A DNA stretch of 64,000 nucleotides from Clostridiaceae bacterium 14S0207 (lineage in GTDB: Bacteria; Bacillota; Clostridia; Clostridiales; Clostridiaceae). The notes beneath the pieces are model-generated. The model saw only the letters and a program-made list of their open reading frames with translations, did no database searches and was not told the origin of the DNA. The position numbers were made by a program, and so were the translations under genes. Below, one piece after another: positions 17,802-26,428 of the stretch (position 1 is the first letter of the stretch; every line of letters starts with the position of its first letter). Location: NCBI GenBank assembly GCA_003288255.1, contig CP026600.1, positions 62,001-126,000 of the forward strand. Direction: 5' to 3'.

Positions 17802-17844
17802 GAAAAAGAATGGATTAAGAAAAATTTAATTCGTTCTTTTTTTG
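17802..17844 (+). terminator. Terminator of adhE
   Basis: An imperfect stem with outer arms AAAGAA/TTCTTT and inner arms ATTAA/TTAAT is followed by a T run. It lies about 20 bp after the adhE stop codon. Confidence 0.75.
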
Positions 17845-18190
17845 TTTGCAATAAAATATCAATTTAATATAAATATTAAGGAATATTTACATTATTTTTT
17901 CATAATATTTTACAGGGGATAAAATAATTTTTACTGTTAAGTTAATAATTATTTTATATTTTTAATTAGGATTAATTTAGACGTCTAATTAATTTTTAAA
18001 TGAATCCATTATTGTATAAGAATTAAAAGTTTAAGTTTTATTAAGCAACATAAAAAATAGTTATTTTACTTTTAAAAGTTAAAAGATATTTTTTCTTGTA
18101 GATAATATTCTTTCTGACGAATTTATTATAACTCTAAGAGTAATATAGTTAAACTTAATAAAATAGGAAATTAAGTGTGGAGGAAAAGGT
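17845..18190. promoter_or_regulatory. AT-rich spacer before the MFS gene with a 12-bp palindrome
   Basis: No gene is visible in this stretch. It holds the perfect palindrome TTAGACGTCTAA (17977-17988), flanked on both sides by TTAAT-type repeats, a possible operator for the downstream MFS gene. The GC-richer centre stands out from the surroundings. The MFS ribosome site GTGGAGGAAAAGG ends the stretch. Confidence 0.35.
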
Positions 18191-19513
18191 ATGAATGATG
18201 AAAAAAGAAGTAAGTTCAATAGTTGGATGTTTATTATAGCTTATGCATTTTTGGGTATTTTAAGTGGTGTTACTTTAGATACAATGGTAACGTTTTTAGA
18301 TGCATCACAAGTTACTAAAGGAATAGCTGCCAGTATGTCAATTATTATGGGAGTTGGTTTTTGTGGTGGTGCTGCATTATTATTATTGGTCCCTAAATTG
18401 GGATATAAAAAAATTTTAATGATGTCACCAATAGCTTTTATTTTAGGAATACTAGCATTAACTAGAAGTAAATCCGTAATTATAGTTGCTATCGCAGCAT
18501 CAGTAGTTATGATAGGTGTTTGCATGTTTGATGCAATTTTATCACCGTATTTAAGTTGTTATACAGAGGAAAAAAATAGAGAAAAGGTATTTTCTACAAC
18601 TTTATGGACAAACATAGTAGGTATGATTATTGGAACTTGGTCTGGTGGTAAGTTAATAGCATATAGATTTGCTTCTAGACTAGGAATAAAATATACACTA
18701 GCTAAGGAGTTAACAGAAAAGGTAGAACAGTTTGATCCTATTAAAATACAAGCATATGTAGGGGCACATAGAGATGCCTTACTAATATATACTATTGTAG
18801 CAGCTGCTAGCTTAATTCCAATAATATTTATTAAACAATTACCAAGTGATTATAAAGGAGTTAAAAAAGAAAAGAAAGAAGCTTTAAATTGGAATGCCTT
18901 TTTTAATAAATATATAATAATCTTTATAGTTTTTTCATTTTTAATAAGGCTTGGAGCAGGATTGATCACTCCTTATTTTTCAATATTTTTAAGTAGAATG
19001 GGAATAGATAGAGCAACTATATCATCACTTATTTCTTATCAATATCTTGCTATGGTTGGTTTTATAATTATTTCACCATGGATTGTTAAAAAAATAGGAA
19101 GAGTTACAACATTAGGTGGTTTAGCTTTATTCTCAATACCATTTATGTTAATTATTGCAAATGGGCAAGCATTTGGTTCATATATGATATTTGCCGTTGG
19201 TATAAGTTTGTTCTTAAGATCAGGTTTTATGAATGCATCTCAACCAGTTCAACAAGCATTGCCAATGGAATTTGTTAGTAAAGAAGCAAGACCAGCTTAT
19301 AATGCAGTAATATATATAGCTCAAGCAGCAGCTCAATTTATTGCTGGATTTGTGGGTAAGGAGGTTATCTTCAAATTACCTAATGGATATGGAAAGGCAT
19401 ATTATGTTACAGCTGTTATATATGTAATAGCATCAGTAATGTTAATGGTAGTATATACTAAGAAGTATAATAGACCAAATAAAAGTGAGCATGAAAATAG
19501 TAAAGTAGTATAA
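18191..19513 (+). CDS. MFS transporter
   Basis: The 440-residue protein has twelve candidate membrane helices with a longer central loop (about residues 155-235), the usual major facilitator layout. The segment between helices 4 and 5 contains PYLSCYTEEKNREKVFS, and helix 8 onward is preceded by LIRLGAGLITPYFSIFLS. No motif points to a particular substrate. GGAGGAAAAGGT precedes the ATG. The gene is alone, with its own upstream control region and a terminator. Confidence 0.85.
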   Translation: MNDEKRSKFNSWMFIIAYAFLGILSGVTLDTMVTFLDASQVTKGIAASMSIIMGVGFCGGAALLLLVPKLGYKKILMMSPIAFILGILALTRSKSVIIVAIAASVVMIGVCMFDAILSPYLSCYTEEKNREKVFSTTLWTNIVGMIIGTWSGGKLIAYRFASRLGIKYTLAKELTEKVEQFDPIKIQAYVGAHRDALLIYTIVAAASLIPIIFIKQLPSDYKGVKKEKKEALNWNAFFNKYIIIFIVFSFLIRLGAGLITPYFSIFLSRMGIDRATISSLISYQYLAMVGFIIISPWIVKKIGRVTTLGGLALFSIPFMLIIANGQAFGSYMIFAVGISLFLRSGFMNASQPVQQALPMEFVSKEARPAYNAVIYIAQAAAQFIAGFVGKEVIFKLPNGYGKAYYVTAVIYVIASVMLMVVYTKKYNRPNKSEHENSKVV

Positions 19514-19601
19514 TAAAATTTACAATATGAATAACATTAATCATAATAAATTTATTAACAAGAGATATAAATTTATAAAAATTGAAGATATATAAATATA
19601 G

Positions 19602-19638
19602 TAAAAGGCTATTTGGTTTTATCCAATAGCCTTTTATT
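19602..19638. terminator. Terminator after the MFS gene
   Basis: The stem AAAAGGCTAT/ATAGCCTTTT is extended by TGG/CCA and flanked by T/A-rich sequence. It lies between converging genes, so it may serve both. Confidence 0.85.
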
Positions 19639-19700
19639 ATAAAAATCATTATTTAATAAGATTTTATATCACCTTATTAAATAAGTTATAGTACATATTA

Positions 19701-20567
19701 TTAATTTAAGATACTATCAAAAGAATCAATTTTCCACTTACCATCTTCTAATTTTAAAGTTACATTTACTTTATATTTATTCCAAGAAGGTATTTCAGTG
19801 TTACATTTTGCTTTAATGGTGTCTTTGGTAGAACTTACACTTATAATGTTATTATATTGATAAGCTGATTTTTCTCCTGCTTGGCCTACTAAGAAATAAG
19901 GTTCATTATCTATACTTTTATAGAATCTAGAGTTTTCAAGGTTATTTATATAGTTTTTAGTGAAATATTCACTAAGCTTAAATTCAAAATCTTTTATAGT
20001 AGCATAAGGAGCTTTGATTTTTCCATAATCCCATGATTCACCTTTTTCATCTTTTACAGCAACAACTTTACAATCAGAAGCTATGCTTTTTTTATTTATA
20101 TCAAGCAAAAGTTTATTAGCATCATTACACATAGTGATTAAAAAATTATAATTATTTTTTAATGTTTTTTGTGTGTTGGGTTTTGTTTCTATAACTTTTT
20201 TTTGGTTTGTAGTGTTTAAGGTATTTTTCTTTTCAATTTTATTAGATTTTATTACTTTTTTATTTACAGGATGTTTTATTGCAGGTGTAGTTTTAGTAGT
20301 GCTATTTGAAATGTTAGTTTTTGCAGATTTTACATCAGTACATTGATTTTTAATATTTTTTTCGTTAGAAATCTTAGTTAAGTGATCTTCTTTTTTTGCA
20401 TCTTCAGAAATTGTATTTTTTTCTTGTTCTTTTTTAAAAGATAATTCAGCTTTAGAGGGTTGTTTTTTTATTTTAGACCTTTTAAAACCTTGGGTCGCTA
20501 AAATTGGAATTGTAGAGAAGCAAATAATTAATATAGTCAAAATAATTATTACCTTATTCTTTTTCAT
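19701..20567 (-). CDS. Secreted protein, Lys/Asn/Thr-rich linker plus IseA-like C-terminal domain
   Basis: The 288-residue protein begins with a signal peptide (MKKNKVIIILTILIICFS, cleavage probably after ILATQG), then has a low-complexity charged linker (about 30-140), and ends in a compact domain (about 145-288) with YFTKNYINNL and VTLKLEDGKWKIDSF, like the NTF2-type fold of the autolysin inhibitor IseA/YoeB. The fold match is tentative. Two exact WalR-type boxes upstream support a cell-wall role, because iseA belongs to the WalR regulon in Bacillus subtilis. GGAGATGA precedes the ATG. The linker could span the cell wall. Confidence 0.6.
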   Translation of the reverse strand: MKKNKVIIILTILIICFSTIPILATQGFKRSKIKKQPSKAELSFKKEQEKNTISEDAKKEDHLTKISNEKNIKNQCTDVKSAKTNISNSTTKTTPAIKHPVNKKVIKSNKIEKKNTLNTTNQKKVIETKPNTQKTLKNNYNFLITMCNDANKLLLDINKKSIASDCKVVAVKDEKGESWDYGKIKAPYATIKDFEFKLSEYFTKNYINNLENSRFYKSIDNEPYFLVGQAGEKSAYQYNNIISVSSTKDTIKAKCNTEIPSWNKYKVNVTLKLEDGKWKIDSFDSILN

Positions 20568-20619
20568 AAAATATCATCTCCTAATAAATAATAATATAAA
20601 ATATGATTCCTACACTTGT

Positions 20620-20648
20620 ATTATATGCTTTACATATGTAAATGAAAG
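20620..20648 (-). promoter_or_regulatory. Probable promoter of the secreted protein gene
   Basis: On the minus strand a perfect -10 box TATAAT (20625-20620) lies 17 bp from a poor -35 hexamer CTTTCA (20648-20643). The WalR-type boxes begin 5 bp further upstream, a position that fits activation of a weak -35 promoter. Confidence 0.5.
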
Positions 20649-20652
20649 CGGT

Positions 20653-20690
20653 TGTAACTGCATTGTAATGAATTGTAACCATGATGTAAT
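20653..20690. promoter_or_regulatory. Two tandem WalR (YycF)-type boxes
   Basis: The plus strand reads TGTAAC-N5-TGTAAT at 20653-20669 and again TGTAAC-N5-TGTAAT at 20674-20690, separated by 4 bp. Both match the Bacillus consensus TGTWAH-N5-TGTWAH with no mismatch. Half-sites repeat every 10-11 bp along one face of the helix. They lie upstream of the secreted protein gene. Confidence 0.7.
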
Positions 20691-20760
20691 ATTTAAAATT
20701 TTATAGGTATAGGGGAGTATATTAAAATTATTAATTTACTTTATAAAATTATATGTATTA

Positions 20761-20806
20761 AAAAAATAGATAGATAAATATAGTTAATTTATCTATCTAT
20801 TTTTAT
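20761..20806. terminator. Terminator of the yjfB-like gene
   Basis: The stem AAAAATAGATAGATAAAT/ATTTATCTATCTATTTTT is 18 bp with a short loop. On the minus strand it lies just after the stop codon of the small gene at 20809-20988. Confidence 0.85.
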
Positions 20807-20808
20807 TT

Positions 20809-20988
20809 TTATGCCATGATATCTAGGTTGAGACCTAGATTGGGGTCAAATGCCATAGTTTCCATCATTTGAATCATATCTGCCCCGCCTTGTTTGTTGG
20901 TGTCCATTACCATTCTCATTAAGCTTAATGAAACAGCATCCTGAGTTTTTTGTTGGCTCATAGACATTGAAACTGTACCTATATCCAT
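20809..20988 (-). CDS. YjfB-family small protein (putative motility-associated)
   Basis: This 59-residue protein starts MDIGTVSMSMSQQKTQDAVS and ends DPNLGLNLDIMA. It matches the YjfB family (about 60 residues, N-terminal MDI..LSM..SQ, a central Met-rich helix, C-terminal LG..IDI). Members are described as putative motility proteins with no biochemical role assigned. GGAGATGATACA precedes the ATG and a strong terminator follows, which supports a real gene. No flagellar genes are in the window. Confidence 0.8.
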   Translation of the reverse strand: MDIGTVSMSMSQQKTQDAVSLSLMRMVMDTNKQGGADMIQMMETMAFDPNLGLNLDIMA

Positions 20989-21211
20989 TGTATCATCTCC
21001 TATTTAAATTTTTAGGTAGTATATTAGATAATAAACCCATTAAACTATATATCGTTTATGATTATATATAGTTTAAAATACGTATATTTTTATTCTTTGA
21101 AATGTTTTTGATTGCTTAGAATGGTAGTTAATTATATATAAACAAACCTAATAGTATATAATATTACTAAATGAGATTACTTATGTAGCAGAGTTTTTGG
21201 AGGATATAGAT

Positions 21212-22273
21212 ATGATAGATAAGTTAACAGCAGAAGAGAGAATGAAGAAATTAATATTAGGAGAAAAAATAGATAGGATTCCTGTTATACCACATATGGA
21301 AGCATATGCAGCTCAAATTTGTAATTTAAGTGCTAGAGAATACTATTTAAATCCTGAAAAAGCTTTTAAGGCACAAATATGGGCAAAGAATTTACATAAT
21401 CATGATGGAGGAATAGGATATGGACTTCCAGAAGCTTTTACCATGGATTTTGGAGGAGAGGTTGAATTTCCTACAACACCTAAGTTTAGTTTACCTAAAG
21501 TATCAAAACGTCCTATTTTATCAGTACAAGAAATAAAAAACATTAAGATACCTAATATAGAATTTGCAGAAGGAGCATCAAGAATTTTAAAATTTAATAA
21601 AATTTGTTATGAAAATGGGCTGGGGGTAGGAATAAGTGCGGGTTCACCAATGAATATAGTACAATGTATAATTGGAACAGATACATTATTAAGATGGTTT
21701 ATTAAAGAGCCTAATGCAGTACATGAATTACTTAAGATAGCTACAGAATATATAATATATACGGGTAAATATTATATAAATGAATTTGGAAAAGGCAATG
21801 TATCTGCAGGTATGTCATTTCCCATGGAGTGTAATGCAATAATGTCACCTAAGACTTTTGAAAAATTTAGTGTTCCATACATTAAGAAAATTCTTAATGT
21901 ATATAAGGAGTTAGGAATTAAAATAGGATCTATTCATCTATGTGGAAATCATAAGAGAAATTTAAAGTACTGGAAAAATGAAATTAAGCTAGAAAAGAGA
22001 ACTTTAATAACAACAGGATATGAAATGGATTTAAAAGACCTAGCAGATTATTTTGGAGAGGATTATATAATAGGTGGAAATGTGAAAAATACTACATTAC
22101 AGATGGGAACTCCAGATGAAGTATATGAGGAAGCAAGACAAATTATAGAAAAAATGAAATTTAATAAAGGAGGATTTGTTTTAACTCCCGATTGTACACT
22201 AATGACCATAACACCTGCGGCTAATCTTTATGCAATGATTAAAGCAGCTAGAGATTTTGGAAGTTATGATTAA
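21212..22273 (+). CDS. Uroporphyrinogen decarboxylase-family protein (methyltransferase-like)
   Basis: The start is the ATG of MIDKLTAEERMKKLILGEK, 8 nt after GGAGG; an upstream TTG would overlap that ribosome site. The 353-residue protein has the UroD fold features IDRIPVIPHMEAYAAQ near 23-38, a central GSPMNIVQCIIG, and SIHLCGNHKRN near 243-253 (a HxCGN pattern). That pattern is typical of corrinoid methyltransferases (MtaA/MtbA-like), where His and Cys bind zinc, rather than HemE. No haem genes are adjacent, so methyl transfer is more likely than porphyrin synthesis. Substrate unknown. Confidence 0.85.
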   Translation: MIDKLTAEERMKKLILGEKIDRIPVIPHMEAYAAQICNLSAREYYLNPEKAFKAQIWAKNLHNHDGGIGYGLPEAFTMDFGGEVEFPTTPKFSLPKVSKRPILSVQEIKNIKIPNIEFAEGASRILKFNKICYENGLGVGISAGSPMNIVQCIIGTDTLLRWFIKEPNAVHELLKIATEYIIYTGKYYINEFGKGNVSAGMSFPMECNAIMSPKTFEKFSVPYIKKILNVYKELGIKIGSIHLCGNHKRNLKYWKNEIKLEKRTLITTGYEMDLKDLADYFGEDYIIGGNVKNTTLQMGTPDEVYEEARQIIEKMKFNKGGFVLTPDCTLMTITPAANLYAMIKAARDFGSYD

Positions 22274-22351
22274 AGTTAAACTAGGTTTAGGTTACTATAT
22301 ATTATAATTAATATAATAAGTTAATAATTGAATTATTATGAAGTTAAGTAT

Positions 22352-22405
22352 AAAAAGTTATTTCGGTTTATAAGTATGTTTTTTAACTGAAATAACTTTT
22401 TGTTT
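22352..22405. terminator. Intrinsic terminator after the UroD-family gene
   Basis: The stem AAAAAGTTATTTC/GAAATAACTTTTT continues inward with GGTT/AACT and ends in a T-rich tail. It separates the gene from the MacB-like ABC operon. Confidence 0.85.
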
Positions 22406-22407
22406 TC

Positions 22408-22451
22408 ATTATTACAAAATTGTAATAATTATATTTATGAGATTGTAATAA
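22408..22451. promoter_or_regulatory. Operator-like palindrome upstream of the MacB-like ABC operon
   Basis: A perfect inverted repeat ATTATTACAA-AA-TTGTAATAAT lies at 22408-22429, and a third half-site TTGTAATAA at 22443-22451. The third half overlaps a possible -35 box (TTGTAA, 22443-22448) that is 16 bp from TATAAA (22465-22470). The regulator is not known. The arrangement suggests cooperative binding by a dimeric repressor. Confidence 0.5.
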
Positions 22452-22519
22452 AGGGAGAATATTATATAAATTGTGGTTTGGAGGTAATAAATTATTATAT
22501 ATAGAGAGGGGAATTATAA

Positions 22520-23206
22520 ATGGAATTGTTGAGAATAGAGAATCTTTGTAAGAGCTATGGTAAAGGGGAAACAAAGGTAGATGCTTTAAAGAATATTAAT
22601 TTAGGCATAAATAAAGGTGAATTTGTAGCTATAGTTGGAGCATCAGGATCTGGAAAGAGTACATTGCTTCATCTCTTAGGAGGAGTAGATAGACCAACAT
22701 CAGGAAAGGTAATAGTAGATGGTACAAGTATATATTCGTTAAAAGAAAATCAGCTTGCAATTTTAAGAAGAAGAGAAATAGGATTTATATTTCAATTCTA
22801 TAATTTGATACCAGTTTTAACTGCTGAGGAGAATATAGAAATGTCTGTACTTTTAGATGGCAAAAAAATAGATAAAGAGTATATGAATGAGATATTAGGT
22901 ATTTTAGGTTTGCAAGAAAGAAGAAAACACCTACCATCACAATTGTCAGGAGGGCAACAGCAAAGGGTATCAATAGGAAGGGCACTTGCAAATAAACCAT
23001 CCATAATACTTGCAGATGAACCTACAGGAAATCTTGATTCTAAGAACTCTAAAGAAATTATAGAGCTTTTAAAGTATTCTGTTAAAAAGTATAATCAAAC
23101 ATTAATTCTTATAACTCATGATTTAGAAATTGCTAAAATGGCTAATAGGGTAATAACTATCTCAGATGGAAAAATTGAAGGAGATGAGGTGATGAGAAGT
23201 GAATAA
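22520..23206 (+). CDS. ABC transporter ATP-binding protein, MacB/LolD type
   Basis: This 228-residue ATPase of the MacB/BceA subgroup has Walker A GASGSGKST at 40-48, Q-loop FQFYNLIPVLTAEEN near 91-105, signature LSGGQQQR at 142-149 and Walker B ILADEPTGNLDS at about 163-174. It overlaps the permease gene by 8 bp, so the two are translationally coupled and form one exporter. Such pairs remove antibiotics or peptides or act in envelope processes. GAGGGG precedes the ATG. A palindromic operator lies about 90 bp upstream. Confidence 0.96.
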   Translation: MELLRIENLCKSYGKGETKVDALKNINLGINKGEFVAIVGASGSGKSTLLHLLGGVDRPTSGKVIVDGTSIYSLKENQLAILRRREIGFIFQFYNLIPVLTAEENIEMSVLLDGKKIDKEYMNEILGILGLQERRKHLPSQLSGGQQQRVSIGRALANKPSIILADEPTGNLDSKNSKEIIELLKYSVKKYNQTLILITHDLEIAKMANRVITISDGKIEGDEVMRSE

Positions 23207-25787
23207 TTACACACAATTAACTTTTAAATACCTCAAACAAAATAAGAAAAGAACAATATTAACTATAGTAGGAATAATTCTAGCTATATCGCTTTTTTCA
23301 GGCATAGGAACTTTTATGTTTAGTGTTCAAGATAGTTTAATAGAAAAGAGAAAACAGGATGCAGGAAATTGGGAATTTGGTTTTAGTAATTTAAATAAGG
23401 AGAGGGTATATACACTAGCTAATAGCTTTGAAATAAAAAATTATTCAATAAGCAAAGAAGAAAAAGATATTAAGATTAAAAATAATCAAAATGTGGAAAT
23501 CGATTTTAGTAATGATGATAAAAAATCTTTTAATGAATTTTTTAAGGTTAAGTCATTAGAGGGTAAGGTTCCTAATAAATCTAAAGAAATCATTATAAGT
23601 AAAAATGCTAAGAGAGTTTTAAAAAAAGAACTTGAAGACAGCATTGAATTAGGCAAAGATGGACAATTTGAATTATATAAAATAGTTGGATTTGATAAAG
23701 AACTAGTTGCAGGAAATTCTATAAAAGTAAGGTCATACTGTGATTTTTCTAAATTAGAGGAAGGTGAAAAGTATGATGTTGTCGTAAATTTGAAGGCTAA
23801 AAAAGATAAAGTGGATATAGCAGAAAAAATAGCTAAGAAATTAAATGTTAAGGTAAATCCATCTCAACAAGAGGTAAAAAAAATTCCTTGTATGATTTCA
23901 AATAATTGGTTACTTAGCCTAGAAGGACAGGGTGTTAATCAATTATTAAATACTAGTCTAACTAAAATGTTGATTATTATAGTGTGTATTATTGTAGTTT
24001 GCACAGTTGCAGTTATATATAATTCCTTTAATATATCGGTGGCTGAGAGAATTAATCAGTTTGGGATTTTAAGAAGTATAGGTGCAACACCAAGAAAAAT
24101 AAGAAAATTAGTTTTACAAGAAGCATGCTTTATGGGACTAATATCTATTCCATTAGGAATAATAGCTGGATATTTAGGAATTTATATAACTATTTATATA
24201 TTAAGCAAATCCAAATTTTCTATTTTTGATAATCTTATAAATGTAGGACTATACCCAGAAGTTATATTAATAAGTAGTGCTCTTGGAATAATTACTATTC
24301 TATTATCAGTAATAGGACCTGCAAGAACAGCATCTAAAATTTCACCCATAGATGCTATTAGAAACTCTGGAAATATAAAAAAGGAAAAGTATAAAAAGAG
24401 AAGGACATTTTTAATAAAAGCTATTTTTAGAGTTGAGGGAGATGTAGCATATAAAAATATTAGAAGAAATAATAAAAGATTTATAATTACTTTATTTTCT
24501 TTAATAATTTCACTTGTAATGTTTGATGTATTCACAGCTAGTTCTAAGCAAATTAGAATGGCATACGAACAAACATTACAAACAATGGATTTTGATGCTG
24601 GAATTACCTGTATGAATCATAGGAAAAGTATAGATCCTAAGTTTATTGAAGAATTAAAGGGAAGGAAAGAAATCAAGGATGTTTTTACTCCGATTAATTA
24701 TCAAGAATCTTTAGCCATAGAAAGCAAATTTATAAATCAAGACTTATTTACCAAAGTTAAATTAGATAAAGCAGATGAAGTTAATATAAATAACAATAAA
24801 TATGTTAACATTTCTCAAATTAATTACTGTTCCTATGATAAAAGTTCATTAGAAGAGGCTAAAAAGTATCTTATTGAAGGTAGTGTAGATGAAGAGAAGT
24901 TAAATAATGGTGGGGTTTTAATTATAGATACAAATAAACTTCAAAGTAAGGAAAATAATAAAGTTGTAATTAGAACATTAAACTGTAAGGTTGGCGATGA
25001 AATTAAAATACCTAAAATGAAAAATATGTTTCGCGGTGATGATAGTAACAAAAATATATCATTATCCATTGGAACCACAGAAATGGATAAAAGAACTAAA
25101 AAGGCTATTAAGGAAAATGATTTTATTAAGGTAAAAGTTGTAGGAATTTTAAGTAAAGATATGTTTAATGGAATTTCAACAAGACCACAAGTAAGTATGG
25201 TATTTGGGGATAAGAACTTTAAGGATAATTTTGGACAAGAGCAAAATAAAACAGTAGCACTTAGATATAAAGATGAAAATTCAAGAGAAAAAATACAAGA
25301 ATATTTAACTAAAAGATGTGAAGAGCAAGAATTAAATTGTATGGATGTATATCTTATATCAAAACAAGTGGAAAGTGTGCAAACGCAGGTAGCTGTATTT
25401 ATATTTGGATTTATTACTATTATAACATTTATATGTATAGTCAATATAATAAACACAATAACGATAGGACTTCTATTAAGAAAGAGTGAGTTCGCTACTT
25501 TAATGTCCATAGGTATGACTAAGAAACAATTAACTAAGATGGTTATGTTAGAAGGAATTCTTCATGGAATTATAGTAAGTATAATTGGAACCGCCATATC
25601 TTACGGATTATTTAAGCTTATGATGACGGCACAAAGTCAATATATAGAGGTTTCCACAAATGCACCAATAGATATGTTTATAATAGGAGCTTTAGGATGT
25701 GTATTAATAACACTTATAGCTTCATTAATACCACTAAAGAAACTTAAAAAGATGAGTATTGTAGAAAATATAAGGGCTAGAGAATAA
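23199..25787 (+). CDS. FtsX-like ABC transporter permease
   Basis: The 862-residue membrane protein has a signal-anchor helix at about 17-40, a large extracytoplasmic domain (45-245), a first FtsX core of three helices (about 250-380, with NSFNISVAERINQFGILRSI), a second anchor near 430 and second external domain, then a final FtsX core (about 740-855). The repeated FtsX architecture is typical of clostridial efflux permeases. It starts at a GTG inside the end of the ATPase gene, behind GAGGTGATGA. The substrate may be an antimicrobial peptide, but nothing in the sequence proves it. Confidence 0.93.
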   Translation: MNNYTQLTFKYLKQNKKRTILTIVGIILAISLFSGIGTFMFSVQDSLIEKRKQDAGNWEFGFSNLNKERVYTLANSFEIKNYSISKEEKDIKIKNNQNVEIDFSNDDKKSFNEFFKVKSLEGKVPNKSKEIIISKNAKRVLKKELEDSIELGKDGQFELYKIVGFDKELVAGNSIKVRSYCDFSKLEEGEKYDVVVNLKAKKDKVDIAEKIAKKLNVKVNPSQQEVKKIPCMISNNWLLSLEGQGVNQLLNTSLTKMLIIIVCIIVVCTVAVIYNSFNISVAERINQFGILRSIGATPRKIRKLVLQEACFMGLISIPLGIIAGYLGIYITIYILSKSKFSIFDNLINVGLYPEVILISSALGIITILLSVIGPARTASKISPIDAIRNSGNIKKEKYKKRRTFLIKAIFRVEGDVAYKNIRRNNKRFIITLFSLIISLVMFDVFTASSKQIRMAYEQTLQTMDFDAGITCMNHRKSIDPKFIEELKGRKEIKDVFTPINYQESLAIESKFINQDLFTKVKLDKADEVNINNNKYVNISQINYCSYDKSSLEEAKKYLIEGSVDEEKLNNGGVLIIDTNKLQSKENNKVVIRTLNCKVGDEIKIPKMKNMFRGDDSNKNISLSIGTTEMDKRTKKAIKENDFIKVKVVGILSKDMFNGISTRPQVSMVFGDKNFKDNFGQEQNKTVALRYKDENSREKIQEYLTKRCEEQELNCMDVYLISKQVESVQTQVAVFIFGFITIITFICIVNIINTITIGLLLRKSEFATLMSIGMTKKQLTKMVMLEGILHGIIVSIIGTAISYGLFKLMMTAQSQYIEVSTNAPIDMFIIGALGCVLITLIASLIPLKKLKKMSIVENIRARE

Positions 25788-25805
25788 TAAAATATATTGT
25801 ATTAA

Positions 25806-25842
25806 CAAGGAGAACTTATTTAGAGGTTCTCCTTATTTTTTA
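25806..25842 (+). terminator. Terminator of the MacB-like operon
   Basis: The stem AAGGAGAAC/GGTTCTCCTT with an 8-9 nt loop is followed by a T-rich run, 20 bp after the permease stop codon. Confidence 0.9.
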
Positions 25843-25851
25843 TGTATATAG

Positions 25852-25989
25852 AAAATCTTAGAATATAAGCTTCAACAAAATGTTGTATCAGGTCATTATA
25901 GAATATTGAATAAAGATAATATGAGAATTGTATCCTCATTTGATAAGGGATACATGGAAAATAGATTAAAAGAACTAAGCGAGGTGTAA
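25852..25989 (+). pseudogene. Possible C-terminal remnant of a lost gene
   Basis: A reading frame without a start codon runs 45 codons from just after the terminator to a TAA at 25987-25989. It encodes a peptide ending MENRLKELSEV and containing GHYRILNKDNMRIVSS. Its last codons form the GAGGTG ribosome site of the next gene, whose GTG start is 4 nt downstream, as in a coupled operon. This suggests the end of a former first gene whose front was replaced. I do not recognise a family; it could also be chance. Confidence 0.3.
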
Positions 25990-25992
25990 GAA

Positions 25993-26376
25993 GTGATTAA
26001 AAAAGCTAGTTATGTTATGTTAAATATAATCATGTTTTTTACTGTTATGTTTTCTTTATGGATATACATGTCACATAATCCTTCGGTTTCTTGGTATGAG
26101 AATTCGGGAATACAATTTCTAGCATTAATAATAATATCTTTACCACTTTTATTAGTAATATTAGGGGGATTCATGTTATTAAAGATAAAAGGATTTAATA
26201 TGAAGAAGAATAACTTAATGTTGCCAGTGTACATAATAATAGGAACAATACTTCTAGTAGTAATAGATGGATTATTAAATGATATTACTATAGGTATAGG
26301 GACAATATGTTGTGTTATATCCCTTGTTAAAATTATAATAGATATGTTTCAAAACTTTAGGTTAGAACAAAATTAA
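25993..26376 (+). CDS. Small membrane protein of unknown function
   Basis: The 127-residue protein has about four candidate membrane helices (about 8-25, 38-62, 76-92 and 95-115) and short polar ends. It starts at GTG, behind GAGGTGTAAGAA. I recognise no family. A possible remnant of a previous gene lies just upstream. The gene ends before a terminator that became the insertion site of group II intron copy 1. Confidence 0.6.
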   Translation: MIKKASYVMLNIIMFFTVMFSLWIYMSHNPSVSWYENSGIQFLALIIISLPLLLVILGGFMLLKIKGFNMKKNNLMLPVYIIIGTILLVVIDGLLNDITIGIGTICCVISLVKIIIDMFQNFRLEQN

Positions 26377-26388
26377 ATTTAAATAACA

Positions 26389-26426
26389 AAAGGTGAATAA
26401 TAATTTTTGATATTATTCACCTTTTT
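26389..26426 (+). terminator. Terminator used as intron insertion site (copy 1)
   Basis: The stem AAAAGGTGAATAATA/TATTATTCACCTTTT (inner pairs partly loop) ends in TTTTTA, and the group II intron begins 3 nt further on. Terminator-adjacent insertion is typical of group IIC introns. Confidence 0.85.
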
Positions 26427-26428
26427 AT

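Noticed and set aside
24941-25510. Long open frame antisense to the MacB-like permease
   Set aside because: It mirrors the third-position bias of the real gene, lacks a ribosome site and has no family features.
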